A stretch of DNA of 64,000 nt from Flavobacterium oreochromis (GTDB lineage Bacteria; Bacteroidota; Bacteroidia; Flavobacteriales; Flavobacteriaceae): contig NZ_CP067377.1 in NCBI RefSeq assembly GCF_019565455.1, positions 1,426,001 to 1,490,000 of the forward strand. Reading direction: 5' to 3'. This document shows positions 28,713-38,969 of the stretch, piece by piece. How positions within the stretch are numbered: position 1 is the first letter of the stretch; the number at the start of each line of letters is the position of its first letter. Under the pieces are notes generated by a model. That model ran no database searches, was not told where the DNA came from, and worked only from the letters and a program-made list of their open reading frames with translations. Made by a program: the position numbers and the translations under genes.

Positions 28713-29102
28713 TTATTTATTAGGTTTTATTAAAAAAGCATTTGGGTATTTTTTCTTTAGATCAGATAGTTTTTTTTCAGCTTCTATTCGTGTCCTAAAG
28801 TTTCCAATCCAAACCTTATAGATGGGGGTGTGAAATACAATAGTACCTTCTAAATTTTTATTGTTTTTGCGAAATTCGATGAGTGTTTTTTTAGCATCTT
28901 CATTTTCTCCTGTGAAAATTTGAATTTTGAAATAATCATAAAGGGGGATATTATTATTTATTTTTCTTTTTTCATTTAAAAGTTGTTCAAATCGAGGATC
29001 TTGCTGAATGTTTTTTTGTGGATTTTGTGCATTTGTACAGACACTCAAAAAAGAAGAAATGCTGATGTAAAGTGCAGATTTACAAAATGTTAAAATATTC
29101 AT
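28713..29102 (-). CDS. SPOR domain-containing secreted protein
   Basis: 129 residues from ATG 29102 (MNILTFCKSALYISISSFLSVC). The signal ends near CTNAQN, so it could be a lipoprotein or a cleaved secreted protein. The C-terminal 75 residues (YDYFKIQIFTGENEDAKKTLIEF ... YKVWIGNFRTRIEAEKKLSDL) show the SPOR fold, which binds denuded peptidoglycan. Such proteins act at the septum or cell wall. An upstream TTG at 29123 adds seven residues without signal character and was rejected as the start. Confidence 0.82.
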   Translation of the reverse strand: MNILTFCKSALYISISSFLSVCTNAQNPQKNIQQDPRFEQLLNEKRKINNNIPLYDYFKIQIFTGENEDAKKTLIEFRKNNKNLEGTIVFHTPIYKVWIGNFRTRIEAEKKLSDLKKKYPNAFLIKPNK

Positions 29103-29203
29103 AGTAAATGATTTTTTTGGCAAATGTAAGGTATAATTAAAAAGAATGTCTTTTAAATTATTTAGAACAATTATAAATTAATATTTAAGATATATTTAAG
29201 GTT

Positions 29204-29232
29204 TTGAGAATACTTCATAAGTCGTATTTTTG
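29204..29232 (+). promoter_or_regulatory. Promoter of the act-cox operon
   Basis: TTG at 29204-29206, an 18-base spacer, and TATTTTTG at 29225-29232, 85 bases before the actA ATG. The long leader to 29317 is AT-rich with no obvious structure. Confidence 0.72.
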
Positions 29233-29317
29233 TCGGAGTTTTTTAAATGGTGTATTGTATTCGGTATGATTTGTACCGCAGAAAATATGCCAAATTTAGA
29301 TGATAACCATTTAATTT

Positions 29318-30652
29318 ATGAAAAAGGTGGGAAACCATAAATCGTTTTTAAGAGTAGTAGCGTTAAATCTAGCGTTTCTATTATCTGTTTCTTTAAGTTC
29401 TTTTGCTCAAGAACCTGCTGCTTCAGCGCCAGCTGATGCTGCTGCGGCTCCAGCTGCTGCCGGAGATGCTGCTGCGGGGAAGGCTTTGTTTAACGCAAAT
29501 TGTGCGGCTTGTCACAAGTTAGATGCTAAAATGACAGGTCCTGCGCTTCGTGGCGTTGCAGAACGTCGTGATAGAGCTTGGTTAGGACAGTGGATTAGAA
29601 ATTCAAAAGGTTTAATTGCATCAGGAGATGCTGATGCTGTGAAAGTTTTTGAGGAGTTTAATAAGGTTCCAATGACAGCCTTTCCTCAGTTATCAGATGC
29701 AGATATTGATAACATTATAGCGTATACTTCAGAGCCAAAAGATGAAGTTAAAGCACCAGCCGCTGGTCCAGCTGCAAATGGTGAAAGTGCTGATTCTTCG
29801 GGTGTTTCTAACAATGTAGTGTTAGGGTTGTTAGCGGTTGTGTTAGCAATTTTAGTGGGTATGTTGTATATGGTTTACAGTACTTTACGTAAAATTTCAG
29901 CTGCTAATGGAGTAGAGGTGAAAGATCGTAAGTTGAGTTTATTGCCTTTATGGAAGTCATTTGCTAAAAATCAATTTTTAGTATTGGTATCAACTATCTT
30001 GTTAGTTTTAGTAAGTGCTTATTTTGCTTATGGCTATTTAATGCAGATAGGTGTGGATCAAAATTATGCTCCAATTCAGCCAATTCATTACTCGCACAAA
30101 ATCCATGCTGGTGATAATGGTATTGATTGTAAATACTGTCACTCTGCTGCTCGTACTAGTAAAAATGCGGGTATTCCTTCATTAAACGTGTGTATGAACT
30201 GTCATAAAAATATTTCTGAATTCCAAGGGGATAAAGATTCAACTTATGTTGAATATACTAAAGAATTCTATACTGCTGAAATTCAAAAATTATATGATGC
30301 AGTAGGATGGGATAAAACAGCTCAAAAATACACAGGTAAACAAAAACCTGTAAAATGGGTTAGAATTCATAATTTGCAAGATTTTGTATATTTCAATCAC
30401 TCTCAACACGTTTCAGTTGCAGGAATTGAATGTCAAAAATGTCATGGTCCTGTAGAGACTTTTGAAATCATGAAGCAATACTCTCCATTAACAATGGGAT
30501 GGTGCGTAAATTGTCACCGTGAAACAGCGGTTAAGGTAGAAGGTAATGCTTACTACGAGAAAATCCATGCAGAACTTTCTAAAAAATATGGTGTAGACAA
30601 ATTAACGGCTGCACAAATGGGAGGTTTAGAATGTGGTAAATGTCACTACTAA
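29318..30652 (+). CDS. actA: Alternative complex III subunit A, multiheme cytochrome c with fused N-terminal cytochrome c domain
   Basis: 444 residues. A signal peptide ending SSFAQ is followed by an Ala/Pro-rich linker and a class-I cytochrome c domain (NCAACHKLDAKMTGPAL, with Met in VPMTAFPQL). A membrane helix lies near 165-190 and another near 220-240. The periplasmic part has five CxxCH sites: CKYCH, CMNCH, CQKCH, CVNCH and CGKCH at the very end. The total is six heme sites. It carries electrons from ActB/quinol toward the oxidase. First gene of the operon. Confidence 0.94.
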   Translation: MKKVGNHKSFLRVVALNLAFLLSVSLSSFAQEPAASAPADAAAAPAAAGDAAAGKALFNANCAACHKLDAKMTGPALRGVAERRDRAWLGQWIRNSKGLIASGDADAVKVFEEFNKVPMTAFPQLSDADIDNIIAYTSEPKDEVKAPAAGPAANGESADSSGVSNNVVLGLLAVVLAILVGMLYMVYSTLRKISAANGVEVKDRKLSLLPLWKSFAKNQFLVLVSTILLVLVSAYFAYGYLMQIGVDQNYAPIQPIHYSHKIHAGDNGIDCKYCHSAARTSKNAGIPSLNVCMNCHKNISEFQGDKDSTYVEYTKEFYTAEIQKLYDAVGWDKTAQKYTGKQKPVKWVRIHNLQDFVYFNHSQHVSVAGIECQKCHGPVETFEIMKQYSPLTMGWCVNCHRETAVKVEGNAYYEKIHAELSKKYGVDKLTAAQMGGLECGKCHY

Positions 30653-30685
30653 TAATTTATTAAGAAGCTAATTTTTATATATAAT

Positions 30686-33600
30686 ATGTCATCAAACAAA
30701 AAATACTGGAAAAGTGTTGAAGAGCTAAACGAAAATAGCTCTATTGTTGAGACGCTTAGAAATAACGAGTTTGTTGAAGAAATTCCAACAGATGAGTTTT
30801 TAGGTGATGCTGCTACACTTGCATCGTCTAATACAACACGTCGTGATTTTCTTAAGTATGTAGGATTCAGCACGGCTGCAGCTACTTTAGCAGCTTGTGA
30901 AGGTCCAGTGCATAAGTCTATCCCTTATGTAGTTCAACCTGAGGAAATCATTCCTGGAATTGCAGATTATTATGCTACTTCATTCTCGGATGGTTTTGAT
31001 TTTGCTAATATCTTGGTAAAGACTCGTGAAGGTCGTCCTATTAAGATTGAAAATAACAAAATGGAAGGAGCTAACTTCCATGCTAATGCTCGTGTTCATG
31101 CGTCTGTGTTATCGCTATATGATAGTTTGCGTTTAAAAACTTCTAAAATAGCAGGGAAAGAGTCATCTTGGACTGAGGCAAATGCAATGATTAAAGCAAG
31201 TATTGCTGAAGCAAAAGCTAAGGGGGGAAAAGTGGTTTTATTAACTAATACTTCTGCTTCTCCATCTACAGATCGCTTAATTGCTCAATTCTTAACTGTT
31301 AACCCTAATGCTAAACATGTAGTGTATGATGCAGTATCTTCATCAGAAGCTTTAGATGCTTTTCAAATGGTTTATGGGGAAAGAGCTTTAGCTGATTACG
31401 ATTTCTCAAAAGCTAGTGTAATTGTGTCTGTTGGTGCTGATTTCTTAGGAGACTGGCAGGGAGGTGGTTTTGATGCTGCATATGCTCAAGGACGTATTCC
31501 TCAAAATGGAAAAATGTCTAAACACTATCAGTTTGAAGCTAACATGACATTATCTGGTGCTGCTGCTGATAAACGTGTTCCAATGACGGTTGCACAACAA
31601 AAACAAGCTTTAGTTCAGATTTATAATGTTGTAACAGGCTCTACAGTTGGTTCTGCTAACAATCCTGAAGTTGCAAAAGCAGCTCAGCAATTAAAAGCAG
31701 CTGGATCTAAAGGTGTTCTAGTTTCTGGTATTGATGATAAAAATGCTCAACTATTAGTATTAGCAATTAACCGTGCTTTATCAAGCGAAGCTTTTATAAC
31801 AGGTAATACACGTCAGATCCGTAAAGGGAATAATGCTGATGTTAAACAATTAATTGCCGATATGAATGCTGGTGCTGTTCACACCTTAATTATGAATGGT
31901 GTGAATCCTGTTTATACTTTATCTAACAGTAAGGAATTTACAGACGCATTGAAAAAAGTAAAATTAGCGATTACTTTCACAATGAAAGAAGATGAGACAG
32001 CTTTAGCTTCTACCATTGCTATAGCTACTCCTCATTATTTAGAATCATGGGGTGATGTAAGTATTGTAAAAGGTAGCTATGCTATCACACAACCTACTAT
32101 TCGTCCATTATTTGATACAGTTCAGTTCCAAGATGCTTTATTATCATGGACTGGAAATGCTCAATCATATTATGACTATATTCGTAGTGCTTATACAGGT
32201 GCTAAAACTTGGAATCAATTAGTACACGATGGAGTTGAATTTATATCTTTACCTACAGCTGGTGGTGCCGGATCTGATTTCAATGCAGCAGCAGCTAGTT
32301 TAGCTAACGCTAAATCAGCAGGTATGGAGTTAGTATTATATACTAAAACAGGTATGGGGGATGGTCAACAAGCTAATAACCCATGGTTACAAGAATTCCC
32401 AGATCCAATTACTCGTGCTTCTTGGGATAATTATGTAACAATGTCTAAAGCGGATGCTGAAAAACTAGGTATTGAAAATTGGAATGTTGCAAACGGAGGT
32501 TTAAATGGTCATACAGCTACTCTTACTGTAGGAGGAGTTAAACTAGAAAATGTTCCAGTAATGATTCAACCTGGTCAGGCTAAAGGAACTATTGGTTTAG
32601 CTTTAGGTTATGGTCGTAAGGCATCTTTAAAAGAAGAGATGCAAGTAGGTGTTAATGCTTACCCTGCTTATGTTAACTTCAATACTGTACAAAATGTTTC
32701 TGTTGAAAAAGGAAATGATGAGCATGAATTTGCTTGTGTGCAGTTACAAAAAACATTAATGGGTCGTAATGATATCATTAAAGAAACTACTTTAGAAATT
32801 TTTAATACTAAAGATGCAGCTGAATGGAATGTAATGCCTGTAGTATCTTTAGATCATAAAGAAGTACCTTCTACATCAGTAGATTTATGGGAGTCTTTCG
32901 ATAGAACTATTGGTCACCACTTTAATTTATCTATTGATTTGAACGCTTGTACAGGCTGTGGAGCATGTGTTATTGCATGTCATGCAGAAAATAATGTACC
33001 AGTTGTAGGTAAATCAGAAGTAAGAAGAAGCCGTGATATGCACTGGTTACGTATTGATAGATATTATTCTTCAGAAACTACTTTTGATGGTGATAACAAA
33101 ACTAAAGCTGCTACTGAAGGTTTAATGGCGTCTATTTCTACTTTAAGAGATATGGAAGACCCATCTGAAAACCCACAAGTTGCTTTCCAACCTGTAATGT
33201 GTCAGCACTGTAATCATGCTCCATGTGAAACTGTATGTCCTGTGGCTGCTACATCACACGGTCGTCAAGGTCAAAACCATATGGCATACAACCGTTGTGT
33301 AGGTACTCGTTACTGTGCAAATAACTGTCCTTATAAAGTACGTCGTTTTAACTGGTTCTTATATAATCAAAATGATGAGTTTAACTACCATATGAATGAT
33401 GATTTAGGACGTATGGCTTTAAATCCAGATGTAAACTTACGTTCTCGTGGAGTTATGGAGAAATGTTCAATGTGTATCCAAATGACTCAAGCTACTATCT
33501 TAAAAGCGAAAAATGAAGGTCGCGTAATTCAAGATGGTGAGTTCCAAACAGCATGTTCTAATGCGTGTACATCAGGAGCAATGGTATTTGGTGATGTAAA

Positions 33601-33712
33601 TGATAAAGAATCTCAAGTAGCTAAGTTAGCTGCGGGCGATCGTTCTTACCATTTATTAGAGCACATCGGTACACAGCCAAACGTGGTTTACCAAGTTAAA
33701 GTTAGAAATTAA
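30686..33712 (+). CDS. actB: Alternative complex III subunit B, TAT-exported Fe-S protein with molybdopterin-type fold
   Basis: 1008 residues. Near residue 52 the twin-arginine motif TRRDFLKYVGFS is followed by a lipobox-like LAAC, so the protein is probably exported folded and lipid-anchored. The large N-terminal part resembles a molybdopterin oxidoreductase without cofactor. The C-terminal part carries four ferredoxin-type cysteine sets: CTGCGACVIAC, CQHCNHAPCETVC, CVGTRYCANNC and CSMC with the paired CSNAC. It takes electrons from quinol. Intact. Confidence 0.95.
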   Translation: MSSNKKYWKSVEELNENSSIVETLRNNEFVEEIPTDEFLGDAATLASSNTTRRDFLKYVGFSTAAATLAACEGPVHKSIPYVVQPEEIIPGIADYYATSFSDGFDFANILVKTREGRPIKIENNKMEGANFHANARVHASVLSLYDSLRLKTSKIAGKESSWTEANAMIKASIAEAKAKGGKVVLLTNTSASPSTDRLIAQFLTVNPNAKHVVYDAVSSSEALDAFQMVYGERALADYDFSKASVIVSVGADFLGDWQGGGFDAAYAQGRIPQNGKMSKHYQFEANMTLSGAAADKRVPMTVAQQKQALVQIYNVVTGSTVGSANNPEVAKAAQQLKAAGSKGVLVSGIDDKNAQLLVLAINRALSSEAFITGNTRQIRKGNNADVKQLIADMNAGAVHTLIMNGVNPVYTLSNSKEFTDALKKVKLAITFTMKEDETALASTIAIATPHYLESWGDVSIVKGSYAITQPTIRPLFDTVQFQDALLSWTGNAQSYYDYIRSAYTGAKTWNQLVHDGVEFISLPTAGGAGSDFNAAAASLANAKSAGMELVLYTKTGMGDGQQANNPWLQEFPDPITRASWDNYVTMSKADAEKLGIENWNVANGGLNGHTATLTVGGVKLENVPVMIQPGQAKGTIGLALGYGRKASLKEEMQVGVNAYPAYVNFNTVQNVSVEKGNDEHEFACVQLQKTLMGRNDIIKETTLEIFNTKDAAEWNVMPVVSLDHKEVPSTSVDLWESFDRTIGHHFNLSIDLNACTGCGACVIACHAENNVPVVGKSEVRRSRDMHWLRIDRYYSSETTFDGDNKTKAATEGLMASISTLRDMEDPSENPQVAFQPVMCQHCNHAPCETVCPVAATSHGRQGQNHMAYNRCVGTRYCANNCPYKVRRFNWFLYNQNDEFNYHMNDDLGRMALNPDVNLRSRGVMEKCSMCIQMTQATILKAKNEGRVIQDGEFQTACSNACTSGAMVFGDVNDKESQVAKLAAGDRSYHLLEHIGTQPNVVYQVKVRN

Positions 33713-33738
33713 TATTAATTGAAATAAGATAAAGGATT

Positions 33739-35145
33739 ATGTCGTCTCATTACGAAGCACCTATCAGAAAGCCTTTAGTACTTGGTAGCAAAAGCTACCA
33801 TGATGTAACGGTAGACGTAGCTCGTCCTGTAGAAGGAAAAGCGAACAAACAATGGTGGACAGTATTTTATATCGCATTAGCTATGTTCCTTTGGGGAGCT
33901 AGCTGTATGCTATACACTATAACCGAAGGTATTGGTACCTGGGGGTTAAATAAAACAGTAGGTTGGGCATGGGATATTACCAACTTCGTATGGTGGGTAG
34001 GTATCGGTCACGCGGGTACATTAATTTCTGCTGTATTATTATTATTCCGTCAAAAATGGAGAATGGCCATTAACCGTTCTGCTGAAGCAATGACTATCTT
34101 CTCAGTAGTTCAGGCTGGTTTATTCCCAATTATTCACATGGGACGTCCATGGTTAGGTTATTGGGTATTACCTATTCCAAATCAGTTTGGTTCGTTATGG
34201 GTTAACTTTAACTCGCCTTTATTATGGGACGTATTCGCAATCTCAACGTATTTATCAGTATCATTAGTTTTCTGGTGGACTGGTTTATTACCTGACTTTG
34301 CAATGTTACGTGATCGTGCTGTAACTCCATTTACAAAACATATTTACTCAATATTATCTTTTGGATGGTCAGGTAGAGCAAAAGATTGGCAACGTTTTGA
34401 AGAGGTTTCTCTTGTATTGGCTGGTTTAGCAACTCCTTTAGTACTTTCTGTACACACTATTGTATCATTTGACTTTGCAACTTCAGTTATTCCAGGATGG
34501 CATACTACCATATTACCTCCTTACTTCGTTGCAGGTGCAATTTTCTCAGGTTTTGCAATGGTAAATACATTACTAATCATCATGAGAAAAGTTTCTAATC
34601 TTGAAGATTATATTACAATTCAACATATCGAATTAATGAATATCGTTATTATGATCACAGGTTCCATTGTAGGATGTGCTTATATTACGGAATTATTCGT
34701 AGCTTGGTATTCAGGAGTAGAGTATGAGCAATATGCTTTCTTAAATCGTGCTACAGGTCCTTACTGGTGGTCTTATTGGGGAATGATGACTTGTAACGTA
34801 TTTTCTCCACAGTTCATGTGGTTTAAAAAATTAAGAACAAGTATCATGTTCTCATTCATTATCTCAATTGTAGTAAACATTGGTATGTGGTTTGAACGTT
34901 TCGTAATTATTGTAACTTCATTACACCGTGATTACTTACCATCATCATGGACAATGTTCTCTCCAACATTTGTTGATATAGGTATCTTTGTTGGTACAAT
35001 TGGTTTCTTCTTTGTATTGTTCTTGTTATATTCTAGAACATTCCCAGTGGTGGCACAAGCAGAGGTTAAAACAATCTTAAAAACTTCTGGTGATAATTAC
35101 AAAGCAGATAGAGAAAAAAATGGTCATAATCACGATAATCACTAA
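33739..35145 (+). CDS. actC: Alternative complex III subunit C, NrfD-like quinol-binding membrane protein
   Basis: 468 residues with about ten membrane helices (NrfD/PsrC family), including the quinol-side segments GIGHAGTLISAVLLLFRQKWR and PIIHMGRPWLGYW. The C-terminal tail is hydrophilic and His/Asn-rich (NGHNHDNH). It anchors ActB and oxidises menaquinol. 26 bases after actB and 6 before actD. Confidence 0.95.
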   Translation: MSSHYEAPIRKPLVLGSKSYHDVTVDVARPVEGKANKQWWTVFYIALAMFLWGASCMLYTITEGIGTWGLNKTVGWAWDITNFVWWVGIGHAGTLISAVLLLFRQKWRMAINRSAEAMTIFSVVQAGLFPIIHMGRPWLGYWVLPIPNQFGSLWVNFNSPLLWDVFAISTYLSVSLVFWWTGLLPDFAMLRDRAVTPFTKHIYSILSFGWSGRAKDWQRFEEVSLVLAGLATPLVLSVHTIVSFDFATSVIPGWHTTILPPYFVAGAIFSGFAMVNTLLIIMRKVSNLEDYITIQHIELMNIVIMITGSIVGCAYITELFVAWYSGVEYEQYAFLNRATGPYWWSYWGMMTCNVFSPQFMWFKKLRTSIMFSFIISIVVNIGMWFERFVIIVTSLHRDYLPSSWTMFSPTFVDIGIFVGTIGFFFVLFLLYSRTFPVVAQAEVKTILKTSGDNYKADREKNGHNHDNH

Positions 35146-35151
35146 TAAGTC

Positions 35152-35675
35152 ATGAGTCATAAAGTTATACATGCACTATATAATGATGATGATGTGTTAA
35201 TGGATGCAGTAAAAGCTACCCGTAAAGCACATCACCATATCGAAGAAGTCTATACTCCATTCCCGGTTCACGGTTTAGATAAAGCAATGGGGTTAGCACC
35301 TACAAGAATTGCTATTGCAGCATTCTTATATGGATGTACAGGTTTATCATTTGCCACTTGGTTATTAAATAATATCATGATTAATGACTGGCCTCAAGAT
35401 ATTGGGGGTAAACCAAGTTTTGCATTTTATCAGAATATGCCAGCTTTTGTGCCGGTAATGTTTGAAGAAACTGTATTTTTGCAGCTCACTTAATGGTAAT
35501 TACTTTTTACATGAGAAGTAAGTTATGGCCATTTAAAGAAGCAGAAAATCCAGATGTACGTACAACAGACGACCATTTTTTAATGGAGGTGGCTGTTAAT
35601 AATAATGAAGACGAATTAACTTCTTTCTTGCAAAGCACAGGTGCTGTGGAAGTAAAAGTGGTAGAAAAGCATTAA
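35152..35675 (+). CDS. actD: Alternative complex III subunit D (DUF3341), one frameshift as read
   Basis: The N-terminal cytoplasmic domain (MSHKVIHALYNDDDVLMDAVKATRKAHH, IEEVYTPFPVHGLDKAMGL) leads into two membrane helices. The frame breaks at the T5 run 35476-35480; one more T gives TVFFAAHLMVITFYMRSKLWPF. The joined protein of about 174 residues is the usual ActD size. The C-terminal part continues to VKVVEKH. It stabilises the membrane core of the complex. Confidence 0.92.
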
Positions 35676-35682
35676 TAAGATT

Positions 35683-36231
35683 ATGAGAAGAGTAGTATAT
35701 TCCTTAACAGCAATAATGGGGTTATCTTCATTACTGTTTTCATGTAAAAGTGATGATAAGCCAAACTATCAGTTTTTTCCAAACATGTATGAATCAGTGG
35801 CTTATGAAACTTATTCAGAATCAAATGCTTTTAAAAATGGTAAAGAAGGACAGTTGCCAGCTCAAGGTTCTATCAAGAGAGGTTTTGTTCCATATGAATT
35901 ACCTAATACACCAGCTGGTTACGAAGCATCAAAATTAATGAAATCGCCTTTAGATTCTTCTGCTGTGAATATGGAAAAAGGTAAAGAATTATTTGATATT
36001 TACTGTATTTCTTGCCACGGTGAAAAAGGAGATGGTAAAGGAAAGTTAGTTCAAAGAGAAAAGTTCTTAGGGGTACCTAGTTATAAAGATCGTGCAATTA
36101 CTATAGGTAGTGTTTTTCACGTAGAAACGTATGGTTTAAATGCAATGGGTTCACATGCTAATCAATTGAATAAAAAAGAAAGATGGCAAGTGGCTGAGTA
36201 CGTAATGAAACTTAAGTCTGAATTAAAATAA
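35683..36231 (+). CDS. actE: Alternative complex III subunit E, monoheme cytochrome c lipoprotein
   Basis: 182 residues. The lipoprotein signal ends in LLFSC. One heme site, CISCHGEKGDGKGK, lies near residue 107, with a distal Met likely in NAMGSHANQL. A periplasmic electron carrier of the complex, 7 bases after actD. Confidence 0.93.
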   Translation: MRRVVYSLTAIMGLSSLLFSCKSDDKPNYQFFPNMYESVAYETYSESNAFKNGKEGQLPAQGSIKRGFVPYELPNTPAGYEASKLMKSPLDSSAVNMEKGKELFDIYCISCHGEKGDGKGKLVQREKFLGVPSYKDRAITIGSVFHVETYGLNAMGSHANQLNKKERWQVAEYVMKLKSELK

Positions 36232-36250
36232 TAAAATACGCGATTAAGTT

Positions 36251-37738
36251 ATGTATACATTTTCAAGCAAATTAAGAACCTTATCATTTGTCCTAATGGC
36301 ACTTGGTCTTTTAGGAATAGGGTATGGTTTTTTCAATGCACCTAAGACTACTGAGGACGTAGAAAAAATATTAGCAGCTGATGCACATGGTGAACACCAT
36401 GCTGCGCCAGCCCATGCTGAAGCTAAGCATGAAATGACTTCTGAACATAAAGAGGAAACTCATGTTGATAATAAAATAGTTGCAACTGATTCTGCTGTGA
36501 CTACTACAGAAGGATTAGATACACTGGCTAAAGATGTGAAAGCAGCTCATGCAGAAGCTGATTCTCACAAAGAAGTAAAACATGAAGAAAAAGTTGCGGT
36601 ACACGCTGAAGTAGCTTCACATGATGATCATAAAGCACATGTTGAACATGTGTTCCATCAATTACAGAATAAACCATGGGCTGCATTATATGTAGGTGCA
36701 TTGTTTATCTTTCTAATCTCATTAGGAGTATTAGCATTTTATGCTATTCAATGGGCTGCTCAGGTAGGTTGGTCTCCAGCTTTATTTAGAGTAATGGAAG
36801 CAATAACATCTTATATAGTACCTGGAGGTATCGTAATATTTGTGTTATTAGTATTAGCAGGAGTTCATATTAATCATTTGTTTATTTGGATGGACCCTGA
36901 AGTAGTGGCTCATGATCATTTAATTCAAGGAAAATCAGGATATTTAAATGTACCTTTCTTCTTAATTAGAGCGGCTGTATTTTTAGGAGGTTGGATATTT
37001 TATCGTCATTACACTCGTAAAAATTCATTAGCTTTAGATGAAACAAAAGATCTAGGATATTATAAAAAGAACTTTAAAGCATCTGCAGCATTCTTAGCAT
37101 TTTTCTTAGTCTCTGAATCAATGATGTCTTGGGATTGGATTATGTCAGTAGATCCACACTGGTTCTCTACATTATTCGGCTGGTATGTGTTTGCTTCTTT
37201 CTTTGTGAGTGGTATTACTGTAATTGCTTTAATTACATTATATCTAAAATCAAATGGATATTTAGAGTTTATTAACAATAGCCACTTCCATGACTTAGCT
37301 AAGTTTATGTTTGGTGTTTCTGTATTTTGGACTTATTTATGGTTCTCTCAGTTCATGTTAATGTGGTATTCTAATATCCCTGAAGAAGTTACTTATTTTA
37401 AATTTAGAATTGAAAATTATAATTTACCATTCTTCGGTATGGTTGTAATGAATTTTATTTTTCCATTATTAATTTTAATTAATTCTGATTTTAAAAGAGT
37501 GCCTTGGATTATTACTATGGCTGGTGTCGTAATTTTATGTGGTCACTATTTAGATTTCCATAATATGATTTTCCCTGCTACAGTAGGAGATCAATGGTTT
37601 ATTGGTGCGGCAGAAATTGGATCGGTAGCTTTCTTTGCAGGTTTATTTATTTACGTTGTATTTACTGCTTTAACTAAAGCTCCTTTATTAGCAAAAGGTA
37701 ATCCTTATATCGAAGAAAGTAAACATTTTCATTATTAA
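36251..37738 (+). CDS. actF: Alternative complex III subunit F, NrfD-like, with a long His/Ala/Glu-rich insert
   Basis: 495 residues. The first membrane helix (about 8-27) is followed by about 100 residues rich in His, Ala, Glu and Lys (EHHAAPAHAEAKHEM and similar, with about 20 His), then nine or so helices including SEHMM-type SESMMSWDWIMSVDPHWFSTLFGWY and WYSNIPEEVTYF. The core matches ActF, the second NrfD-like subunit. The low-complexity insert could bind metals; that is inference. Confidence 0.93.
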   Translation: MYTFSSKLRTLSFVLMALGLLGIGYGFFNAPKTTEDVEKILAADAHGEHHAAPAHAEAKHEMTSEHKEETHVDNKIVATDSAVTTTEGLDTLAKDVKAAHAEADSHKEVKHEEKVAVHAEVASHDDHKAHVEHVFHQLQNKPWAALYVGALFIFLISLGVLAFYAIQWAAQVGWSPALFRVMEAITSYIVPGGIVIFVLLVLAGVHINHLFIWMDPEVVAHDHLIQGKSGYLNVPFFLIRAAVFLGGWIFYRHYTRKNSLALDETKDLGYYKKNFKASAAFLAFFLVSESMMSWDWIMSVDPHWFSTLFGWYVFASFFVSGITVIALITLYLKSNGYLEFINNSHFHDLAKFMFGVSVFWTYLWFSQFMLMWYSNIPEEVTYFKFRIENYNLPFFGMVVMNFIFPLLILINSDFKRVPWIITMAGVVILCGHYLDFHNMIFPATVGDQWFIGAAEIGSVAFFAGLFIYVVFTALTKAPLLAKGNPYIEESKHFHY

Positions 37739-37757
37739 TAATTAAACAAGAAAACAG

Positions 37758-38936
37758 ATGACAACTTTGTTGGTTCTAACAGTTTTAGTCTTATTATCGA
37801 TTGCTATATGGCAAATGACTAAAATTTTCGACTTGACTCAAGTGGGTAGAAAAGGTGATGATTCACAAATTGCTACCGATAATGATAATAAAGTTCATGG
37901 ATATTTAATGATGGGTTTTCTTGGATTCCTTTACATTTTCATGATCTATGGATTGTTAAAATGGGGACATTTAGCTTTGGGTACACCAGGATCTGAACAT
38001 GGCCCTGATTATGATCGTTTGATGAGTATTTCATTAGGGATTATATTTTTAGTACAAGCAATTACACAAGTATTATTACATTATTTTGCTTTTAAATATC
38101 GTGGAGAAGCGGGTAGAAAAGCTTTGTACTATGCAGATAACGATAAATTAGAGTTTATATGGACTATCATTCCAGTAATAACTTTAGCAGGTTTAATTCT
38201 TTATGGTCTTTATACATGGACAAATATCATGTTTGTTGATGAAGATGAAGAAGTATTAGTTGTAGAATTATATGCAAAGCAATTTAGCTGGGAAGCTCGT
38301 TATGCGGGTAAAGATAATGTATTAGGTAAAGCTAATGTTCGTTTAATTGAAGGTGTTAATACTTTAGGAGTCGATTTAAATGATCCAAACGCGCAAGATG
38401 ATATTGCAGTTCAAGAATTGCATATTCCTAAAGGTAAAAAGGTATTGTTTAAATTACGTTCACAAGATATTATTCATTCCGCTTATATGCCTCACTTTAG
38501 AGCGCAGATGAACTGTGTGCCAGGTATGGTAACTGAGTTTGCCTTTACGCCTACTATGACAACAGATGAAATGCGTCAAGATCCTGCAATTGTAGAAAAA
38601 GTAGCTGCAATTAATAAGATTAGAGCGAAAAAAAGTGCTGAATTAGTAGCGCAAGGTAAAACAGCTTTAGATCCTTATACTTTTGACTATTTAGTTTTAT
38701 GTAACAAAATTTGTGGTGCTTCTCACTACAATATGCAAATGAAAATTGTGGTGGATACCCCTGATCAGTTCCAAGCATGGTTAAAAGATAAAGGTACTAT
38801 TGTTAAAGCTGTGAAAGAAGAGCAAGCTGCTAAAGCAGCTGAAGCAGCAGGAGCTAAAAAAGAAGTGGATGCTCCTAAAAAAGCGGATACTGTAATGGTA
38901 GCTGAAGTAGCTGATTCAACAGCTGTTAAAAAATAA
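37758..38936 (+). CDS. coxB: Cytochrome c oxidase subunit II
   Basis: 392 residues. After three hydrophobic segments the CuA cupredoxin domain is complete: HSAYMPHFRAQMNCVPG and CNKICGASHYNMQMKIVV with Cys, Cys, His and Met. The C-terminal tail is Ala/Lys-rich low complexity (KAAEAAGAKKEVDAPKK). It accepts electrons from the alternative complex III cytochromes. 20 bases after actF, so the oxidase and complex III share a transcript. Confidence 0.95.
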   Translation: MTTLLVLTVLVLLSIAIWQMTKIFDLTQVGRKGDDSQIATDNDNKVHGYLMMGFLGFLYIFMIYGLLKWGHLALGTPGSEHGPDYDRLMSISLGIIFLVQAITQVLLHYFAFKYRGEAGRKALYYADNDKLEFIWTIIPVITLAGLILYGLYTWTNIMFVDEDEEVLVVELYAKQFSWEARYAGKDNVLGKANVRLIEGVNTLGVDLNDPNAQDDIAVQELHIPKGKKVLFKLRSQDIIHSAYMPHFRAQMNCVPGMVTEFAFTPTMTTDEMRQDPAIVEKVAAINKIRAKKSAELVAQGKTALDPYTFDYLVLCNKICGASHYNMQMKIVVDTPDQFQAWLKDKGTIVKAVKEEQAAKAAEAAGAKKEVDAPKKADTVMVAEVADSTAVKK

Positions 38937-38969
38937 TATAACGTAATCAAGAAACTTAAATAGAAATAT

